Assembly: GCF_005239225.2 (NCBI RefSeq)
Contig: NC_133295.1
Location: 8,928,001-8,992,000, forward strand
Origin: Populus alba
Lineage: Eukaryota > Streptophyta > Magnoliopsida > Malpighiales > Salicaceae
DNA: 64,000 nt
Reading direction: 5' to 3'
Shown here: piece by piece, positions 47,634-61,142 of the stretch
How positions within the stretch are numbered: the stretch's first letter is position 1
How the letters are laid out: every line of letters starts with the position of its first letter
Program-made: the position numbers and the translations under genes
Notes under the pieces: generated by a model
Told to the model about the DNA's origin: nothing
Databases searched by the model: none
What the model saw: only the letters and a program-made list of their open reading frames with translations

Positions 47634-49636
47634 GCCATGAGCCGGAGTGCATGCTAGCAAGATGGCGAATGACTGTTCATGGATCGACATTAGAATCGCC
47701 GTTCAGGTTTTGGATGCCATTACTATTTAGTGGTGACATACCTTTTCTTCTATAATTGATGCAAACGTAAAGTTCCGTTTATTGCTGCGGATTTTTGGAT
47801 GTTAGATTTTTTTTTTATTTGTGACAAGTACAAATTTTTAATTTGCTCCTAAGATTTGGGGGGTTTCTTAATTTTCCCCAAAGCTTTTGTCTTCCCCTCC
47901 ATGTATCTACGTCCATAAACTGTAGGAATTGATATCGTGACATACATCATGTCTCAATTGAGCCCTTGAAGTTAAAGACAAATATAATAATAATCTCAAT
48001 TTAAGTAGTCATTCCTCAATCATATCAATTAACTCTCTTTATTTTTTCAATTAGAACTCTAATTTCTCTCCAGACTCTTTTTGTCAAATCTATAAAATAC
48101 CTGGATGGGGTTATTTGCTTTCATAATTTATTTTCATTTTGACGGCCACATGGTTATCTAGAAACGGTATTGTGTGATGTTTTGCATGTTAATCGATCAT
48201 AATTTGCAGTGCTATGTGTTGATTTGTGTCTATCTTAGAGATCTATCATATGAGATCAATGGTGTTTCAATGATTGAGTAGTTCTCCTGAACTTTTGAGA
48301 GTATTATTATTATATTCTTTCTTTTTCTATTTTTATTTTATTAGTAATTTTGGTGTTCTTGCTGAATTTCTCCTTGCGGATTCTTTTAGGAAAAAAAATA
48401 GTTTTGTGGTTTTTTTTTAAAAAAATAAAATTGGGTTTTGGGCTTAACTTTATTTTCATAATATACTTGATGATGTTGTAGGTGAATATGAGTTAAATAT
48501 CCATGTTTTTATTATTGTAGACATTTTATAATTAGATTTTGAACTTGCATTTTATTTTTATGGTTTATAGGTTTGTTTTAGTTTAGGAACTTTTTAAAGG
48601 GCAATCGGGGTGTGGTAAGGGTCATTAATTTGTTAATGAGCTTTAAGCCTAAGCTTTTTTATTTTTTATTTTTTATTGGGATTTAATGGTTAAAAGTTAA
48701 TTTAGATAAGAGATTGAGATTTTTGTCAATCTCCAAATCACCTCATTTAGGTTTTAATTATAAAAACTCAATAATATACATGCAAATTAGGATAGAAAAG
48801 TGGATATTTAATATGGTTTTGCATACTAAATTATCTTAGGTTAGAACTACATGCTAACAATATCAAGGGTATACTAGGTGACCATGGTCTTTTTTTAGTT
48901 GTTTAAGCAATCCTCTTGGCCATAATTCTCAGAACTAGTGTTAAGTTTTCTTAATTTCACCTTTAAGAAATTTGATCAATGACTTTATTTCTATGAATTA
49001 TTTTTTTCGTGATCATTTAAACATCTGGTGCGATAATATACAACTCTAACAGGGACTAAGGGGTTAAGTTTATGATATTTTCATGTTTTTTGGAATATTT
49101 TTATGCATTTTTTATGTCATTACTAGTTTACAATTTAATTTGTGCATTTTATTTAATTGCAAGCTTGGATATAGAATGTGGCCATTACACGCATCAACAC
49201 TTTACACAAGAGTTAAGTTTTGAGCTATACATACTCTTGGTTTCATTTTTTAAAATTAGAAGAAAGAGGGATGTTGCGCCCAAGGGACTGTGATCCTGAA
49301 GCTCATGCAACTCAAGTATTATCTACTGTGATCGAGCTTGAGTTTATGATGGGAGCTTTTTATGGAAAATAACTAGGTTAACCAACCTTTTCATAATGTC
49401 TAGATAAACATATAACTTATTGTTAAGCTATCCTTAGGAGATGGAGGCATACTCATTTTGTTTCTTTTCTGTAGCTTAAAACCGATCAATACTATTTATG
49501 ATCCATTTTAAGAATACCATGATTATTGTTGCACGTGTGCACATGATGATTGTCCTTCTAGATCGAAATTTTTTGGTGACATGAAAAGAACAAGAAATTC
49601 CTATCCTTTTATAATTTAAAAAGAAATTTAGAGTTT
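47634..49636. other. ASC-1-like 3' flank and AT-rich intergenic DNA
   Basis: No gene. Presumed 3'UTR to about 47800, then AT-rich sequence without recognisable domains. The right end leads into a member of the long-LTR family. Confidence 0.4.
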
Positions 49637-50300
49637 TCACTTAGTAATTTGGTTATTAGAAACCCTAAATGGTCTTCAAAATCTAAATAACAGAACTAAT
49701 TATGTATAGGGCGGACAATATCTTCTCTAGCACACTCTACTTAAAGTAAACTGCATTGCTTGTTTGTTTGATTATTACTAAGGTTTTGTTATATTCTCCT
49801 AACCATTAGTGTGTCTATTAGTTACAATGGGTTCACCTGAGTAGAGTGGACCATGGCTTTACAATCATGTCTAGCCATTATATAACCAATATATTTTTTT
49901 TTGTTTTTTTTTAAATATAAAAAATATTTCTTACTTGGAAGTTCATAATAATTTGTATAAAAAATAAAAAATTATTTTTTTTTTTTAATTTTTTGAAATT
50001 TAGACCAAGTCTCCATAGCTTAATAAACTTGTTATTAAATCCACAATGTATGCAAAATATAAAACTATATCTTTTTTTAATTTTTTTGATATGCTAAATC
50101 ATGCAATATTTTTTTGTATTTTTTTTGCATGAAAAATGAAAATATAATTTTTTTTTTAAAGAAACTTGGATATTTGCAATTTAAAACATAAATCTATTTT
50201 TTTTTTTTGGAAAAAAAAGAATTTTTTTCTTTTTTCTATTTTTAAAATTGGTTATTTAATACTGGAAAACACGTTAAATATAAGTTTACAATCCCAAATA
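49637..50300 (+). mobile_element. Fragment of the long-LTR family, heavily decayed
   Basis: It aligns in order with 62166-62640 and 39711-39850. Shared words are cacttagtaatttggttattagaaaccctaa-type sequence at 49637, actgcattgcttg at 49751, taataaacttgttattaaa at 50021 and ggttatttaatactgg at 50250. The characteristic TACCCC start is no longer visible. Only the left part of the LTR can be followed. Confidence 0.6.
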
Positions 50301-50973
50301 TTAAATATGAAAGGATAAAAAGATGTGAGAGATCCAAAATTAATTGCACAATGATCCTTAAAAAACAATTAAAATTAAACTGGTGTGTTTGGCAAAACAC
50401 ATATGAAAAAAATTAAAAAATAATGGATGTGAAAAAAATAGGATAGGACGTGTTTATGCTAAACACGTCTTTAGCTAAAAAAAACAGACTTAAAATTTGT
50501 CTTAAAAATGTGTTGGCCTAACACCCTTTAAGGATATAAAAAATGTATTTTTTTTCATTGACAGATTTTAGCTTTAAAAATACACACATAAACCTTAAAA
50601 GACTCATCCCATTTGTCCAAAACCAATATGGGTAGGCCTCATCCATGTAAATTGAATGGGCTTAAGCAAAAATGAGTACAAGCCTTGTCTAAAAAGAGCT
50701 AATGGGCTTAGCAAAATAGTCCAAGTTTACTTTTTAAAAAATAAAAAGGTCTTGAAAGCTTGATCTATAAACAAATCCAAAAGAAAGTTCCATGCTATAA
50801 AGATTAAATCAACCATTTTTAATGAACTTGCCCAAATTTTTTTTATTTTTCTAAGTACTAAATGTTCAATGGTCAATCCATATTCAAGCAAAAAAATAAA
50901 AACAAGACTTAATCGTTACCTTAAAATTAAGTACTTACACACCATCTCATCTCATTTTATTTTAGCATCCAAA
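50301..50973. other. AT-rich DNA, possibly the rest of the decayed LTR
   Basis: Words such as attgaatgggcttaagc and taatgggcttagc near 50650-50710 may correspond to the GGGCC-rich zone of the youngest LTR copy. No gene. Confidence 0.3.
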
Positions 50974-52472
50974 CACTACAAGAACAAACATTCTCATACT
51001 TAAAACAAAATATATTTTTTCTTACATAAACAAAGGACAAAATGCTTAGCTTTATCCACAAGTTTCTTTCCTAAACTGGAAACCTTATGTCCAATAAATG
51101 TATGACTCTTTTTTGAAATTCTTCAGCCCTTGAAATGAGAATCTATAATTGTTCCTTTCTCTTTTCCTACTAATAATGAGAGCTACTATTTTGTATATGT
51201 GGAGGTAATCACCATCATAACTCATCACCCCACTTTTGATCCAATCATTTTGGATCTCATCTCATCATATCAATAATTCTATAATTCATTCTCATCAATT
51301 CATGTCACTAAAGCATTTATTAATTTCACATTCATCATATTAATTAAAACATCAAAACATTTACAATAACTCCACATCAACAAACACTTGATTAAGTACA
51401 TATATATAGTTACTACTCAAAGTACAATGACAAATAAAATATTCATGCAAGACCTTAGCGTTATTAGGTTTTAAACAACAAATACATTATATCACCTCAA
51501 TTAATGAATGATAATTGTTAGTTTAATATGAGGATATGTAAATTACTTTTCAAAATAGAATATCTAAAATTATAATCCACAAGTTTGATATTACAATTGA
51601 TAATTCATGATTTATTAATCTAAACAAAAACAACAACTAATAATTACTCATGTCAAGCTTGTAAGTTATTTGTAACAAAATCAATAATATTTACTAAGTT
51701 AATATCTTATTTAACACTTAAATAAAATAATAACTTTTCATCTAGACAATATTTAGTTCATTCTTTATAATCATCCAAATTTATCTTTACATAGATTTAC
51801 CCAACCCTAAATAAATCTCATAAAATTCATAACTCAAATAATTGTTTCAACATTTTCATATTGAAACCAACATTCCTATACTCTCATTTAAGTACTTATT
51901 ACTTCCACACATCCATCTTAGTTGTCAATTGATTTCAATGTTCACATTCAAAAACCAATAATTTGGTATTCCTTAATCAATAAAACATGTACATATAATA
52001 AAAAAAATACATATACTTAAAAAACAATAAAATTGATATTTAAATGTTAAAATTAAAAAAGATATATTTACTTACAAAAAAATAATAAAATCCACAATAA
52101 ATCAAAACACGGATGTTGTGACCACAAAACTTAAAGAAATATGACTTGTGTTGAGAAGAAGGGGATTTTTTTTTGGAGGGGTGGTTGTTTGTAGTTTGGA
52201 AGGGGAAAGTTAGGATGGGAAAGAAGAAGGAGAAATAGGGGAGAAGGGGGTTGGTAGAGTGGTGATATATTCACTTTTGCCAACGGACTCACCGACGAAT
52301 TAATTATGTTGGTGATTTCGTCAGCAATTCTGACGTAGAATTGATCATGTCATTGTACGATGATCCCGGTATATACCGACTAAATTACGGACGGAATAAT
52401 GTCCATTAGTAATTATCACTGCAATTTACTGACAGAATTATTTTGTTTGTTTTAAGCAAATTTCTGGTAGTG
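50974..52472 (+). mobile_element. Probable non-autonomous CACTA (En/Spm-like) transposon
   Basis: The right end reads AAATTTCTGGTAGTG, i.e. CACTACCAGAAATTT on the other strand, the hallmark terminus of CACTA elements. The next 200 bp inward carry repeated short words around cggtga/tcggta and gtcag (52290-52440), as in CACTA subterminal regions. A matching CACTACAAGAACAAAC terminus in the opposite orientation lies at 50974. The interior shows no transposase. The expected 3-bp target duplication is not found (aaa on the left, gtt on the right), so the left boundary is uncertain. Confidence 0.55.
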
Positions 52473-52819
52473 GTTGGTGAATACAATCTCAAAATTATTG
52501 TGTTACATTATTTATTTGATTATATAATATGAAAAATAATCATGTGCATGAAAGACAACGAATAAAATTAAAAGAAAAAAAAATAAAGATTGTATAAAAA
52601 AGAGTGTTTGTTGATATTATAAAAAAGAATGATATAATCTTATCACAATAGAGTAAAAATTGAATGTTATATAAAAAATATTATCCTAAATATTTTTTAA
52701 TAACTTAATTCTACATAATTTAAATTTGGAGGGTTGAATAGTCAAACTAGGGTGATGGTTGTTTGTTTGTTTTTTGTTTTTTTATAAATGAAAGGGCAAC
52801 AATTTGGCTTTTGTTAAAA

Positions 52820-52965
52820 AAAATAATTTTGTTTTGCTTAAAATTAAATTTTTTTATATTTTCAAATCGTTTTGATGTACTGATATCATAAATTATTTTT
52901 TTTAAAATATTATTTTGATATATTTTCAAGCGAAAAATACTTTGAACCTCAACCAACCTCTTAAT
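52820..52965 (-). mobile_element. MITE-like element
   Basis: It contains ttcaaatcgttttgatgtac, tgatatcataaattatt and ttcaagcgaaaaatactttg in the order of the minus-type copies. Confidence 0.55.
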
Positions 52966-53454
52966 TAGGTAGTTAGGAGTTAAAAAAATTAGTTACAATT
53001 CTATTAGAATTTAAGAATGGCAGGAAACTCTTGTATAAAAAAAAGATTGTAAGGAACATGGACGGCAAGTAATGAAATCCATTTTTTATATATAGTTGCA
53101 TTATCTCCAAACTTCTTCTTTTATTCCTTTATTTTATCTTTAATTACTCCATTTGTTTATCAAGGAAAGACTTAATCAAGCCGACAACCCTTGAGGACCT
53201 GCACCAATCAAAAGAAAGATCATGGCATAAAACATCAAGGCAAAACCATTGAAGGAACATAATAGGAAGCTTGATGAAGACATGCAGAGCATTCATTAAG
53301 AACTCTTCTTAGAATAACCAAGTAATTAATCTTTTAAGCCTTTCGACCATGTTAAGTCTGAAGTACTAAATGGTTTATAGCAATTTTAAAATTGAAAAAA
53401 AACCACTGTCTAAGGTCCTAATAGAAATGTCGGCCAAGCTGTATTTTCAAAAAA

Positions 53455-53477
53455 ATCAATCTTTTTTTATTAAAAAT

Positions 53478-53509
<32 letters not shown>

Positions 53510-53610
53510 TTTTGAATCGTTATTTTTTTAAAAATAATAAAAAAAAAATTATTTTAATATATTTCTAAATAAAAAACACTTTAAATTATAACCGCAATCA
53601 CAAACAAGCT
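53455..53610 (-). mobile_element. MITE-like element with internal (TA)n
   Basis: It ends aaaaaacactttaaattata and accgcaatcacaaacaag, like the minus-type copies. Its core is replaced by a (TA)n run at about 53483-53509. Confidence 0.5.
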
Positions 53611-54981
53611 ATCTCAATCTTCTAACTACTACTACTTAGTGATGTATACTCCTTCTTGTTAGTGTAGCTTTTGCAACTGCCAAATAGGCATAACTATTGT
53701 TGCAACTGTTCTTATCGCTACCTCCTTGTCTTACGTGTAACTTTCCTCCTCCTCAACGCCTTATGCTCATGAAACAACAATGATAGCCCTGGAAACCCCC
53801 AAGCTTCCATTTTTTTAAAAAAGAAAGAGCCCACCAGAGGACTGAATCAGCTCTTCCAAAACCTGCTTTTTTTAAAAAAAAAGAAAAAAAAGAAAATCAT
53901 CGTTTTCTCTCATCAATGAAGTACCCAGCAAGGCTAACAAAAGATCTTTCTCATTTCCAGTTATTTGTGGAGGAACATTGAAGATAAAAATTGGAAATAG
54001 AAAAATTTATTTGCTTAATCCAATAATAAAAAAAAGAAAAAAGTATGCTGGGTTGGTTAAGTAGATTATGACTTGAAAAACACCTTGGAAGTCCTTTGTA
54101 GATATTGAGAGAGAGGTTGTACTTGACTGCCGAAAATGAACTCCATTATATTATATTATGGATATTACAAAGTTTGGGATGGAATATATATTTTCTTAAA
54201 GACTTATTCTGGATTTGATGATTGAGTCCATCAATCCAAACATTTATTTAGATTTTCTTTATTTTAAATTATTTTATTGTTGAAAAGTATATTGAATAGG
54301 CTAATGGCCAAAGTTGAGGGTTTGAGAAGGGAGCCAACTGGGGAAGCTCTCAGGAAGTCACATAAAAAGAAAATGCAAAGCAGTAACATAACTTCAATTA
54401 TTATTATTATTTTAGGTATGTTAACTACAGTGCTAGAATTCAGCACACTAATATGCAGCCGCAAATTGTCTAACAACTTTTAAATTAACAAGTTTATTTG
54501 AGAATATGATTATTATTGATTTTTAAAATATTTTTTACTCAAAAATATATTAAAATAATATTTTATTATTTTTAAAAATTTATTTTTGACACAGCAAATC
54601 AAATTGGATTAATAAAGAAAAAAAAAACTAAAAGAATAGGGTTTGTGAATAAGATTGGATTGTAGGGGTAAGTATAAACACTTTGCAAGAATAGAGGGAC
54701 CGTGAAAGTATTTCACAAAAATAATAAAAAAATAAAAAGCAATCGAAATGAAGGAAGCGTAAGGGAAGCCGAGAAGAAAAGAGAGATCCTCGTGTCCCTC
54801 TCCACGTTTGCATTTAGGTAGACGACGATAAGTGGATATACCTCCTCGCCCAATAAAAAGTAAAAAGTAAAAACTATCTGTCTCTTCTCTGCATCTCTCA
54901 CACAACAAATATCTGAAAATGAAACGTCAGTAGTGATTTTCTTCTGATTTGTGGAACTACACGACATCATCATCATCCTCC
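53611..54981. other. Intergenic DNA upstream of the PMT gene
   Basis: No gene is supported. A plus-type MITE-like fragment lies at about 54495-54612 (gtttatttgagaatatgatt and ttatttttgacacagcaaatc). The last 300 bp, GC-richer around 54780-54900 and with several tct-type motifs, are the likely PMT promoter and 5' leader. Confidence 0.45.
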
Positions 54982-55352
54982 GTAAGCATTGTTCAGATTT
55001 TGGATCTTTTGATTTGGTCCTTGAAATCAAGAAACCGTGTTCATTGGGATTTTATTTTTCATATACTGGTAGTATTTGACTTTTTCCAACATGAAGGGCA
55101 GATTCCTTGTTTTATAATTGACTTTTTGCAGCATAAAGAGAACATGTCCTGTCGTGTAATCATTACATTAGTGTTCGATTAATGAATAACAAGAACAGGG
55201 TTTGTCGTTAGTTATCCAAGAGTAATTAATTCTCTTTGATTAACACTAAACTTGTTATTATCTGCTTGCTTGCCATCATAACAGAAGAGGAGAGAAGAAA
55301 AAGCAGTTGTATTTCTTAATTTTAATTCCGACAACATTTCTTCATATCTCAG
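54982..55352 (+). other. Inferred 5'UTR intron of the PMT gene
   Basis: A good donor (cc|gtaagc at 54982) and acceptor (catatctcag ending at 55352) bracket 371 nt. Seven nucleotides after the acceptor comes the PMT start codon. Leader introns are common in this family; this one is inferred from splice motifs only. Confidence 0.5.
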
Positions 55353-55359
55353 GTGCGTT

Positions 55360-58300
55360 ATGGCTACAAAAGGGAATTCAGGAGACCGCAAAAGCAATAA
55401 CAGTTTGCTCTCCATATTTGTGATTGCGGGTTTATGCGGTTTCTTCTACATCCTGGGTGCTTGGCAGCGAAGTGGCTTTGGAAAGGGTGATAACATAGCC
55501 TTAGAGATCTCCAAACAGACAGATTGCAGCGTTTTCAACAATCTTAATTATCAGAAAAGTGGTGATGCTGGCATGATTGATGATGGAGAACAAGTCAAGG
55601 AGTTTAAGCCCTGTGAAGACAAGTACATCGATTATACGCCTTGTCAAGATCAAATGAGAGCAATGACGTTTCCCCGAGATAATATGATCTACAGGGAACG
55701 GCATTGCCCTCCTGACAGCAAGAAGCTGCCCTGCCTTATTCCAGCACCAAAAGGATATGCAAACCCATTTCCTTGGCCCAAGAGTCGCGACTATGTACCC
55801 TTTGTTAATGCTCCTTATAAGAGCTTGACCGTTGAGAAGGCTGTTCAGAACTGGATTCAGTACGAGGGCAACGTGTTTAGGTTCCCTGGTGGGGGAACGC
55901 AGTTTCCTCATGGAGCAGATGCCTATATTAATGAACTCGCTTCTGTTATCCCCATGGATAATGGAATTGTTAGAACTGCTTTAGATACTGGATGTGGGGT
56001 AAGTTAAATTATACTAGTAGTCTTTGTTTTCCTATCATGTAGTCTCTTCTCTGCATCACACACAACAACAATGACTGTTTTTCTTAATGGTCTGATTTTT
56101 GCTTAGTCTGCAGCATGGAGCTTTGGTTTTTACTCTCTTTCGAATTTCACTTTGCTCATTGCTTTTGACGGTGCTTAGGTTGCAAGTTGGGGTGCATACC
56201 TTTTCAAAAAGAATGTTATAGCTATGTCGTTTGCACCAAGGGACTCTCATGAATCACAAATTCAATTTGCATTGGAAAGAGGCGTTCCTGCTGTTATTGG
56301 TGTTCTTGGAACTATCAAGCTTCCGTATCCATCTAGAGCCTTCGACATGGCCCACTGTTCTCGTTGCCTGATCCCTTGGGGTGCTAATGGTGAGAATAAT
56401 TACCTATGCTTTGTTGTATAAAACTAAAAAGTATTTTTAAGAAAGGCATTGCAGACAAGTGCTCTGAATAGTTTCTTGCTGTTGATTTATCTTTTTGTAT
56501 GCATTCCAATTACCATATAGAAGCATGAACCAGCCGAACCACCTTGGCCCTGTTGACATGACTTGCAAAATCAGGACATCTTGGAATTTAGCCATCAGAA
56601 TGTTTTTTTGAGTTTAGCCAGCATTGGATCAGTTAAAACATTATGCTATCTGGCTATAATAAAGTGTAGGATGGCTAGTGACATGGACCTTCAATGCGTT
56701 TGTGGCCTTCATAATTTATATGTTTTTATTTTCATGATATTTGATATAATTTGGCTAGATAGTTGCAATGCAAGTCGTTGAGAGCTTCAAGTTTGGACTT
56801 CCTTTTTCAGATGGAATGTACATGATGGAAATTGACCGTGTTCTTAGACCTGGTGGTTATTGGGTGCTTTCTGGTCCCCCTATTAACTGGAAAAATAATT
56901 ACCAAGCATGGCAGCGTCCTAAAGAGGAACTGGAGGAGGAACAAAGGAAGATCGAAGATGTTGCCAAACTTCTTTGCTGGGAAAAGAAGCATGAGATTGG
57001 TGAAATAGCTATCTGGCAGAAAAGAATAAATAATGATTTTTGCCGTGAGCAAGATCCTAAACCAACTATGTGTAAATCAACAAATCCAGATGATGTTTGG
57101 TATGTTTTTGTGAATTTTTAGCAACAAATATATGTTTAATATTATTCTCTAGACAATTTGCTAGAAAGAAACTTAACTTTGGTAGAAAAATTCAAAATAG
57201 TTTTTTTTTTTTCCCTGATATAGCAGATCCAAGTGATTGTTGTTCCCTAAGCTGCTTTGTTATTTTATTTATTTATGTTCTTTGGTCCTGTTTGAGTGGA
57301 TTGCCATCTGTTGCGATATTGATGACTGAAATTATGCCAATAGTATTACCAGTACTTAAGTTGCAAGCTGCTACGAGGATGAGTTTCCATGATGAAAGAT
57401 TTCAGTAGCTTGCGTATTTCAAATTATTCAGAATGATAAGTTCTTTGAAGTTATTTATTTGAGGTAGAAAACTTTTGCTCCATGTTTACTGTATTTTTTC
57501 ATATTTTTCTAGGTACAAGAAAATGGAGGCATGTGTAACTCCTCATCCTGAGACAGATGAAGTCACTGGTGCAGCATGGCAGCCATTTTCAGAGAGACTT
57601 AATGCTGTTCCTTCCAGAATATCTAGTGGCTCCATTCCAGGATTGTCAGTTGAGACATTCCTAGAGGACAGTCGAACATGGAAGAAGCATGTCAATGCCT
57701 ATAAGAGGATAAACAATGTCATTGACTCAGGGAGGTATCGCAACATTATGGACATGAATGCTGGCATGGGAGGCTTTGCTGCGGCTCTTCAATCTCCAAA
57801 ATTGTGGGTTATGAATGTTATGCCCACAATAAATGAAAGAGACACTCTGGGTGTTATATATGAGCGTGGCTTGATTGGCATATATCATGATTGGTAAGTT
57901 TTGGAAAATGCCCCCCCCCCCCACACCCCTTTTTTTTTGGTTTTCTTTCTCTGCCCGCATTATTTTGTTGATTGAATTTCTGCTACAAAGTAGTGCAGAT
58001 AGAATAGCCATAAATTTCAGTTGATCACGGCTACACTTTCCCCATAATTTTTCTGACAACGTTTCTTTTTGGCCTCAACTCAACGAAGCTTCTGTCCCTA
58101 CAATCTGGTGCTAACTACACCAGTATTTTTAGGTCTCCACTATTTGGTTATGATCCAATCCAGAGCACTACTATGGTGCAATGGGTTCTTGTAACAGGAC
58201 GGTCTTGAGTCTAGGGTGATAGGAAAGCATCCAAATCTTCTTCTCCCTGATATAAGTTTTCTTAAAGCAAATATTTTGGCTGTTTTTAGAATTAGAAGCC

Positions 58301-60167
58301 TCTCAGCTCTCTTTTACTGGGGGTTTGAAGCTTAACTTGGTGGCCCGCTGTTAAGGATATAACCAATTTGAAGGTTAGTTAATATGGGATGTTATGAACC
58401 AAATATAAGCATTTTAACAACATTTTTCCAATGAATACATTGCAAATTTATTGGAAAAAAAAATTCCCATGTCATTCATACTTTTGCTTTTTGATGAGTT
58501 TCTGTCTGGTCTTGAAAAGAATTGTGGAGATGAGAAAAGGGAACCATAAACCAAAGAAAATATACTTGTGAGTATCTTTTGTGCTTGGTTGATATCTTAG
58601 AGGATTAGAGAACCTAATACATCTTTTGTTCTTCTTGATAAGCAAGAAAAATGAATTTAGACAATGTTGTAGGTGGAGGTTGATAGGTGGGAGTGTTTAC
58701 TCATTTACTGACTAATTTTGGCCATGCTCTAACCATGGTTATCTACCTAGCCATGTGAAAACTACCATCATGCTCTGATTTTAAATATGTTAATTTTTAT
58801 TCAATAATATTACTGTAGTATGGGGAAGGTTTACTCTTATTCTGGTTTTTATTAAATTTTTAATTTGCGAACTTTCATTTATAGGAGTACAGGAAGAAAG
58901 TAACAAGGGTATAACTCTTTTACTGTTTTGTGTATGTGTACATTTCTGCTGAGAGTTCCAACTCTTTTTATTGAGAAAAGATTGTTTATGTTGGACTGAT
59001 CTCTTATATCATTTACGTTCTTTAATGTCTTACTTTATCCTATGATCTTTCTTCTTTCTGCATCAGGTGTGAAGCATTCTCCACTTACCCAAGGACATAT
59101 GATCTTATTCATGCAAATGGTGTTTTCAGCTTGTATAAAGACAAGTAAGTCTTTGTTTCTGATACTTTTTATTCAATTCTAATAGAATAGAGCTTAAAAT
59201 GCTTGATAGCACAAATGACAGCTTGAGTGGGAATGATTTATAGGGGTTTAAATGATTATATTTAACTGTGTCCCAGTGTTCATTATATGGTTTGAATTAT
59301 TTGTCTTATTCTTTAATAAAGTTTTAAAATACCAAGAAGTCTTAAATCACTTGTACTCGTGGTATCCATATGTGTTGTTGATACCTTGTTTTATAATCCT
59401 GATTTAAAATAAAATAACAAGTTGGATCCATTCTTTTATTTTTATATTTTATGTTTTAGTGTTGGTCTGAAAAACTTCTTAAGAATAACGAATGTTAGTC
59501 CTAGGATTTGTTTCATGACTTGCGTCAATTGGAAGTGTAAAAATGTATCATACGTTGATTTTTCCTAGGATTTGCTCTCTCTTCTCTGTTTTCTGTCTTC
59601 CAAGTTATTAGTTCACTAACTAGGATCGCAGCAAACTTATTTGATCCACTACAGAGAGAATCAACAAGGTCAAGGGACGTTCTGTCTTAAGTGGGTCAGT
59701 GTTTATTGCTAGCGCGAATCAGTATATTTTAAACTCTTGATTGCTTCTCGCCTAAACACCACTTCCCTCTCAAAAGTGGACGTTATTTTGCAAGGATAGG
59801 AAGTTATTTTTGAAACGAAATCAATGTTGCCGCTCACCCGCTCTTCTTTAGCGTTTCTTGATGAAGCATGTAAACCTTCAATTATGGTATTTTAAGAATC
59901 TTTGCATTTTTGTTTTGTTGCAACCATTGCAGGTGCAATATGGAAGACATTCTTCTAGAGATGGATCGCATTTTAAGGCCTGAAGGAGCAGTCATATTCC
60001 GTGATAAAGTTGATGTGCTTATCAAGGTGAGGAGAATTGTGGGGGGAATGAGATGGAATGCGAAAATGGTGGATCATGAGGACGGACCGCTCCTGTCAGA
60101 AAAAGTGTTGTTCACCGTCAAACAATACTGGGTTGCAGGCGAAAACAATAGCACTTCATCACAGTGA
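55360..60167 (+). CDS. PMT2: Golgi PMT-type methyltransferase (DUF248), PMT2-like
   Basis: Exons 55360-55998, 56179-56389, 56811-57099, 57513-57893, 59067-59144 and 59933-60167 join to 610 aa; PMT2-clade proteins are about 610 aa. This is a type II membrane protein: a short cytosolic tail with a basic DRK patch, a TM helix at about 16-35, then a lumenal part beginning with the clade signature [12 protein letters not shown]. The first SAM-type motif is [14 protein letters not shown] (208-221). The repeated half-domain carries [15 protein letters not shown] (458-472). Other family signatures are [68 protein letters not shown] and [10 protein letters not shown]. Family members are Golgi proteins implicated in methyl-esterification of pectin; this function is inferred from family. 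A likely poly(A) signal is at 60404. Confidence 0.97.
57908..57922. repeat. Poly-C run in PMT intron 4
   Basis: About 14 C residues followed by acacccc and a T9 run. It lies 15 nt after the donor of the 1.17-kb intron 57894-59066. Slippage at such a run can cause assembly errors. Confidence 0.9.
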
Positions 60168-61053
60168 ACAAGTGTTTTTGGATTATATCAGGGAGGTGAT
60201 TGTAACAGGAAGAGCTCAACCTTTCCTAGTCAGATCCTATAGATTACTGCAGATGGGTCATCTAGCTTCCAGCCAGCCAGCCAGCTAAGGAATGCAGTTT
60301 CTGCAGAATTGTTAGTTTACCGATTTACGTTCTTCATTTGATATAGTTACAGAATGTAGATAAGTTAGCTTCACCTACCAATTGCATCATTATTTTCTCG
60401 ATTAATAAAAAATCTTTCTTGGCTTTTAAACATGCTGTTACCATGTTTAAAAAGTGATTTTGCAGTGTGATTATCACATCTTTTGCTTTAAAGAGCATCA
60501 AGAGAGTTCCACCTAGATTCATTAATGACATTCACATCTTTGGATTAATGTAATAGAATGGTTTGTTATATTTTCGATGTGTACTTTTCTAATTGAAATG
60601 CTGGTTTATTGCATTACAAGATATTACATAAAAAGAGAATTTTAAAACATCATGAAGTAATCACGCAGAAGCTTGGTCATGAAGATATTTTCAATATTAG
60701 AATTAAATTGTATTTACAAAAAACGCAGACAAAACAGAAGTATTTCATACATTCTATATATATTAAAAACATGAAAAAGAAACAGTTTGTTATACAGTAT
60801 GTATAACGAAAATTGTAAATTTAAAAATTTCCAGGAGTCTCAAAATTCTGTTAGACAAATCTAGAATTGTGTTTTAGACATGTCTAGAATTGTTTAGAGT
60901 TTATCGATTTTTTTTTTTGTTTTAAATATTTGCTTTAATATTGGATTGTTACATACTACAAGTTGTCTAAATGACTGAATTTTAATGATAATTCTTTTAA
61001 ATCATTTGAGAAGTGGCTTAGGAGAGAGTTATTACTATACTTTAGAATGCTAG
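60168..61053. other. PMT 3'UTR and AT-rich spacer
   Basis: The 3'UTR likely ends shortly after the AATAAA at 60404. Beyond it is AT-rich sequence with two copies of a tctagaattgt word near 60861 and 60888. No gene. Confidence 0.5.

Positions 61054-61139
<86 letters not shown>
61054..61139. repeat. (CT)n(GT)n compound microsatellite
   Basis: About nine CT units pass directly into about 33 GT units. The chance frames it creates (Thr-His or Cys-Val repeats) are not genes. Confidence 0.97.

Positions 61140-61142
<3 letters not shown>

Noticed and set aside
54264..55182. Open frames of 61-105 aa upstream of the PMT gene on both strands
   Set aside because: No homology or splice support; they overlap each other and the presumed promoter and leader.
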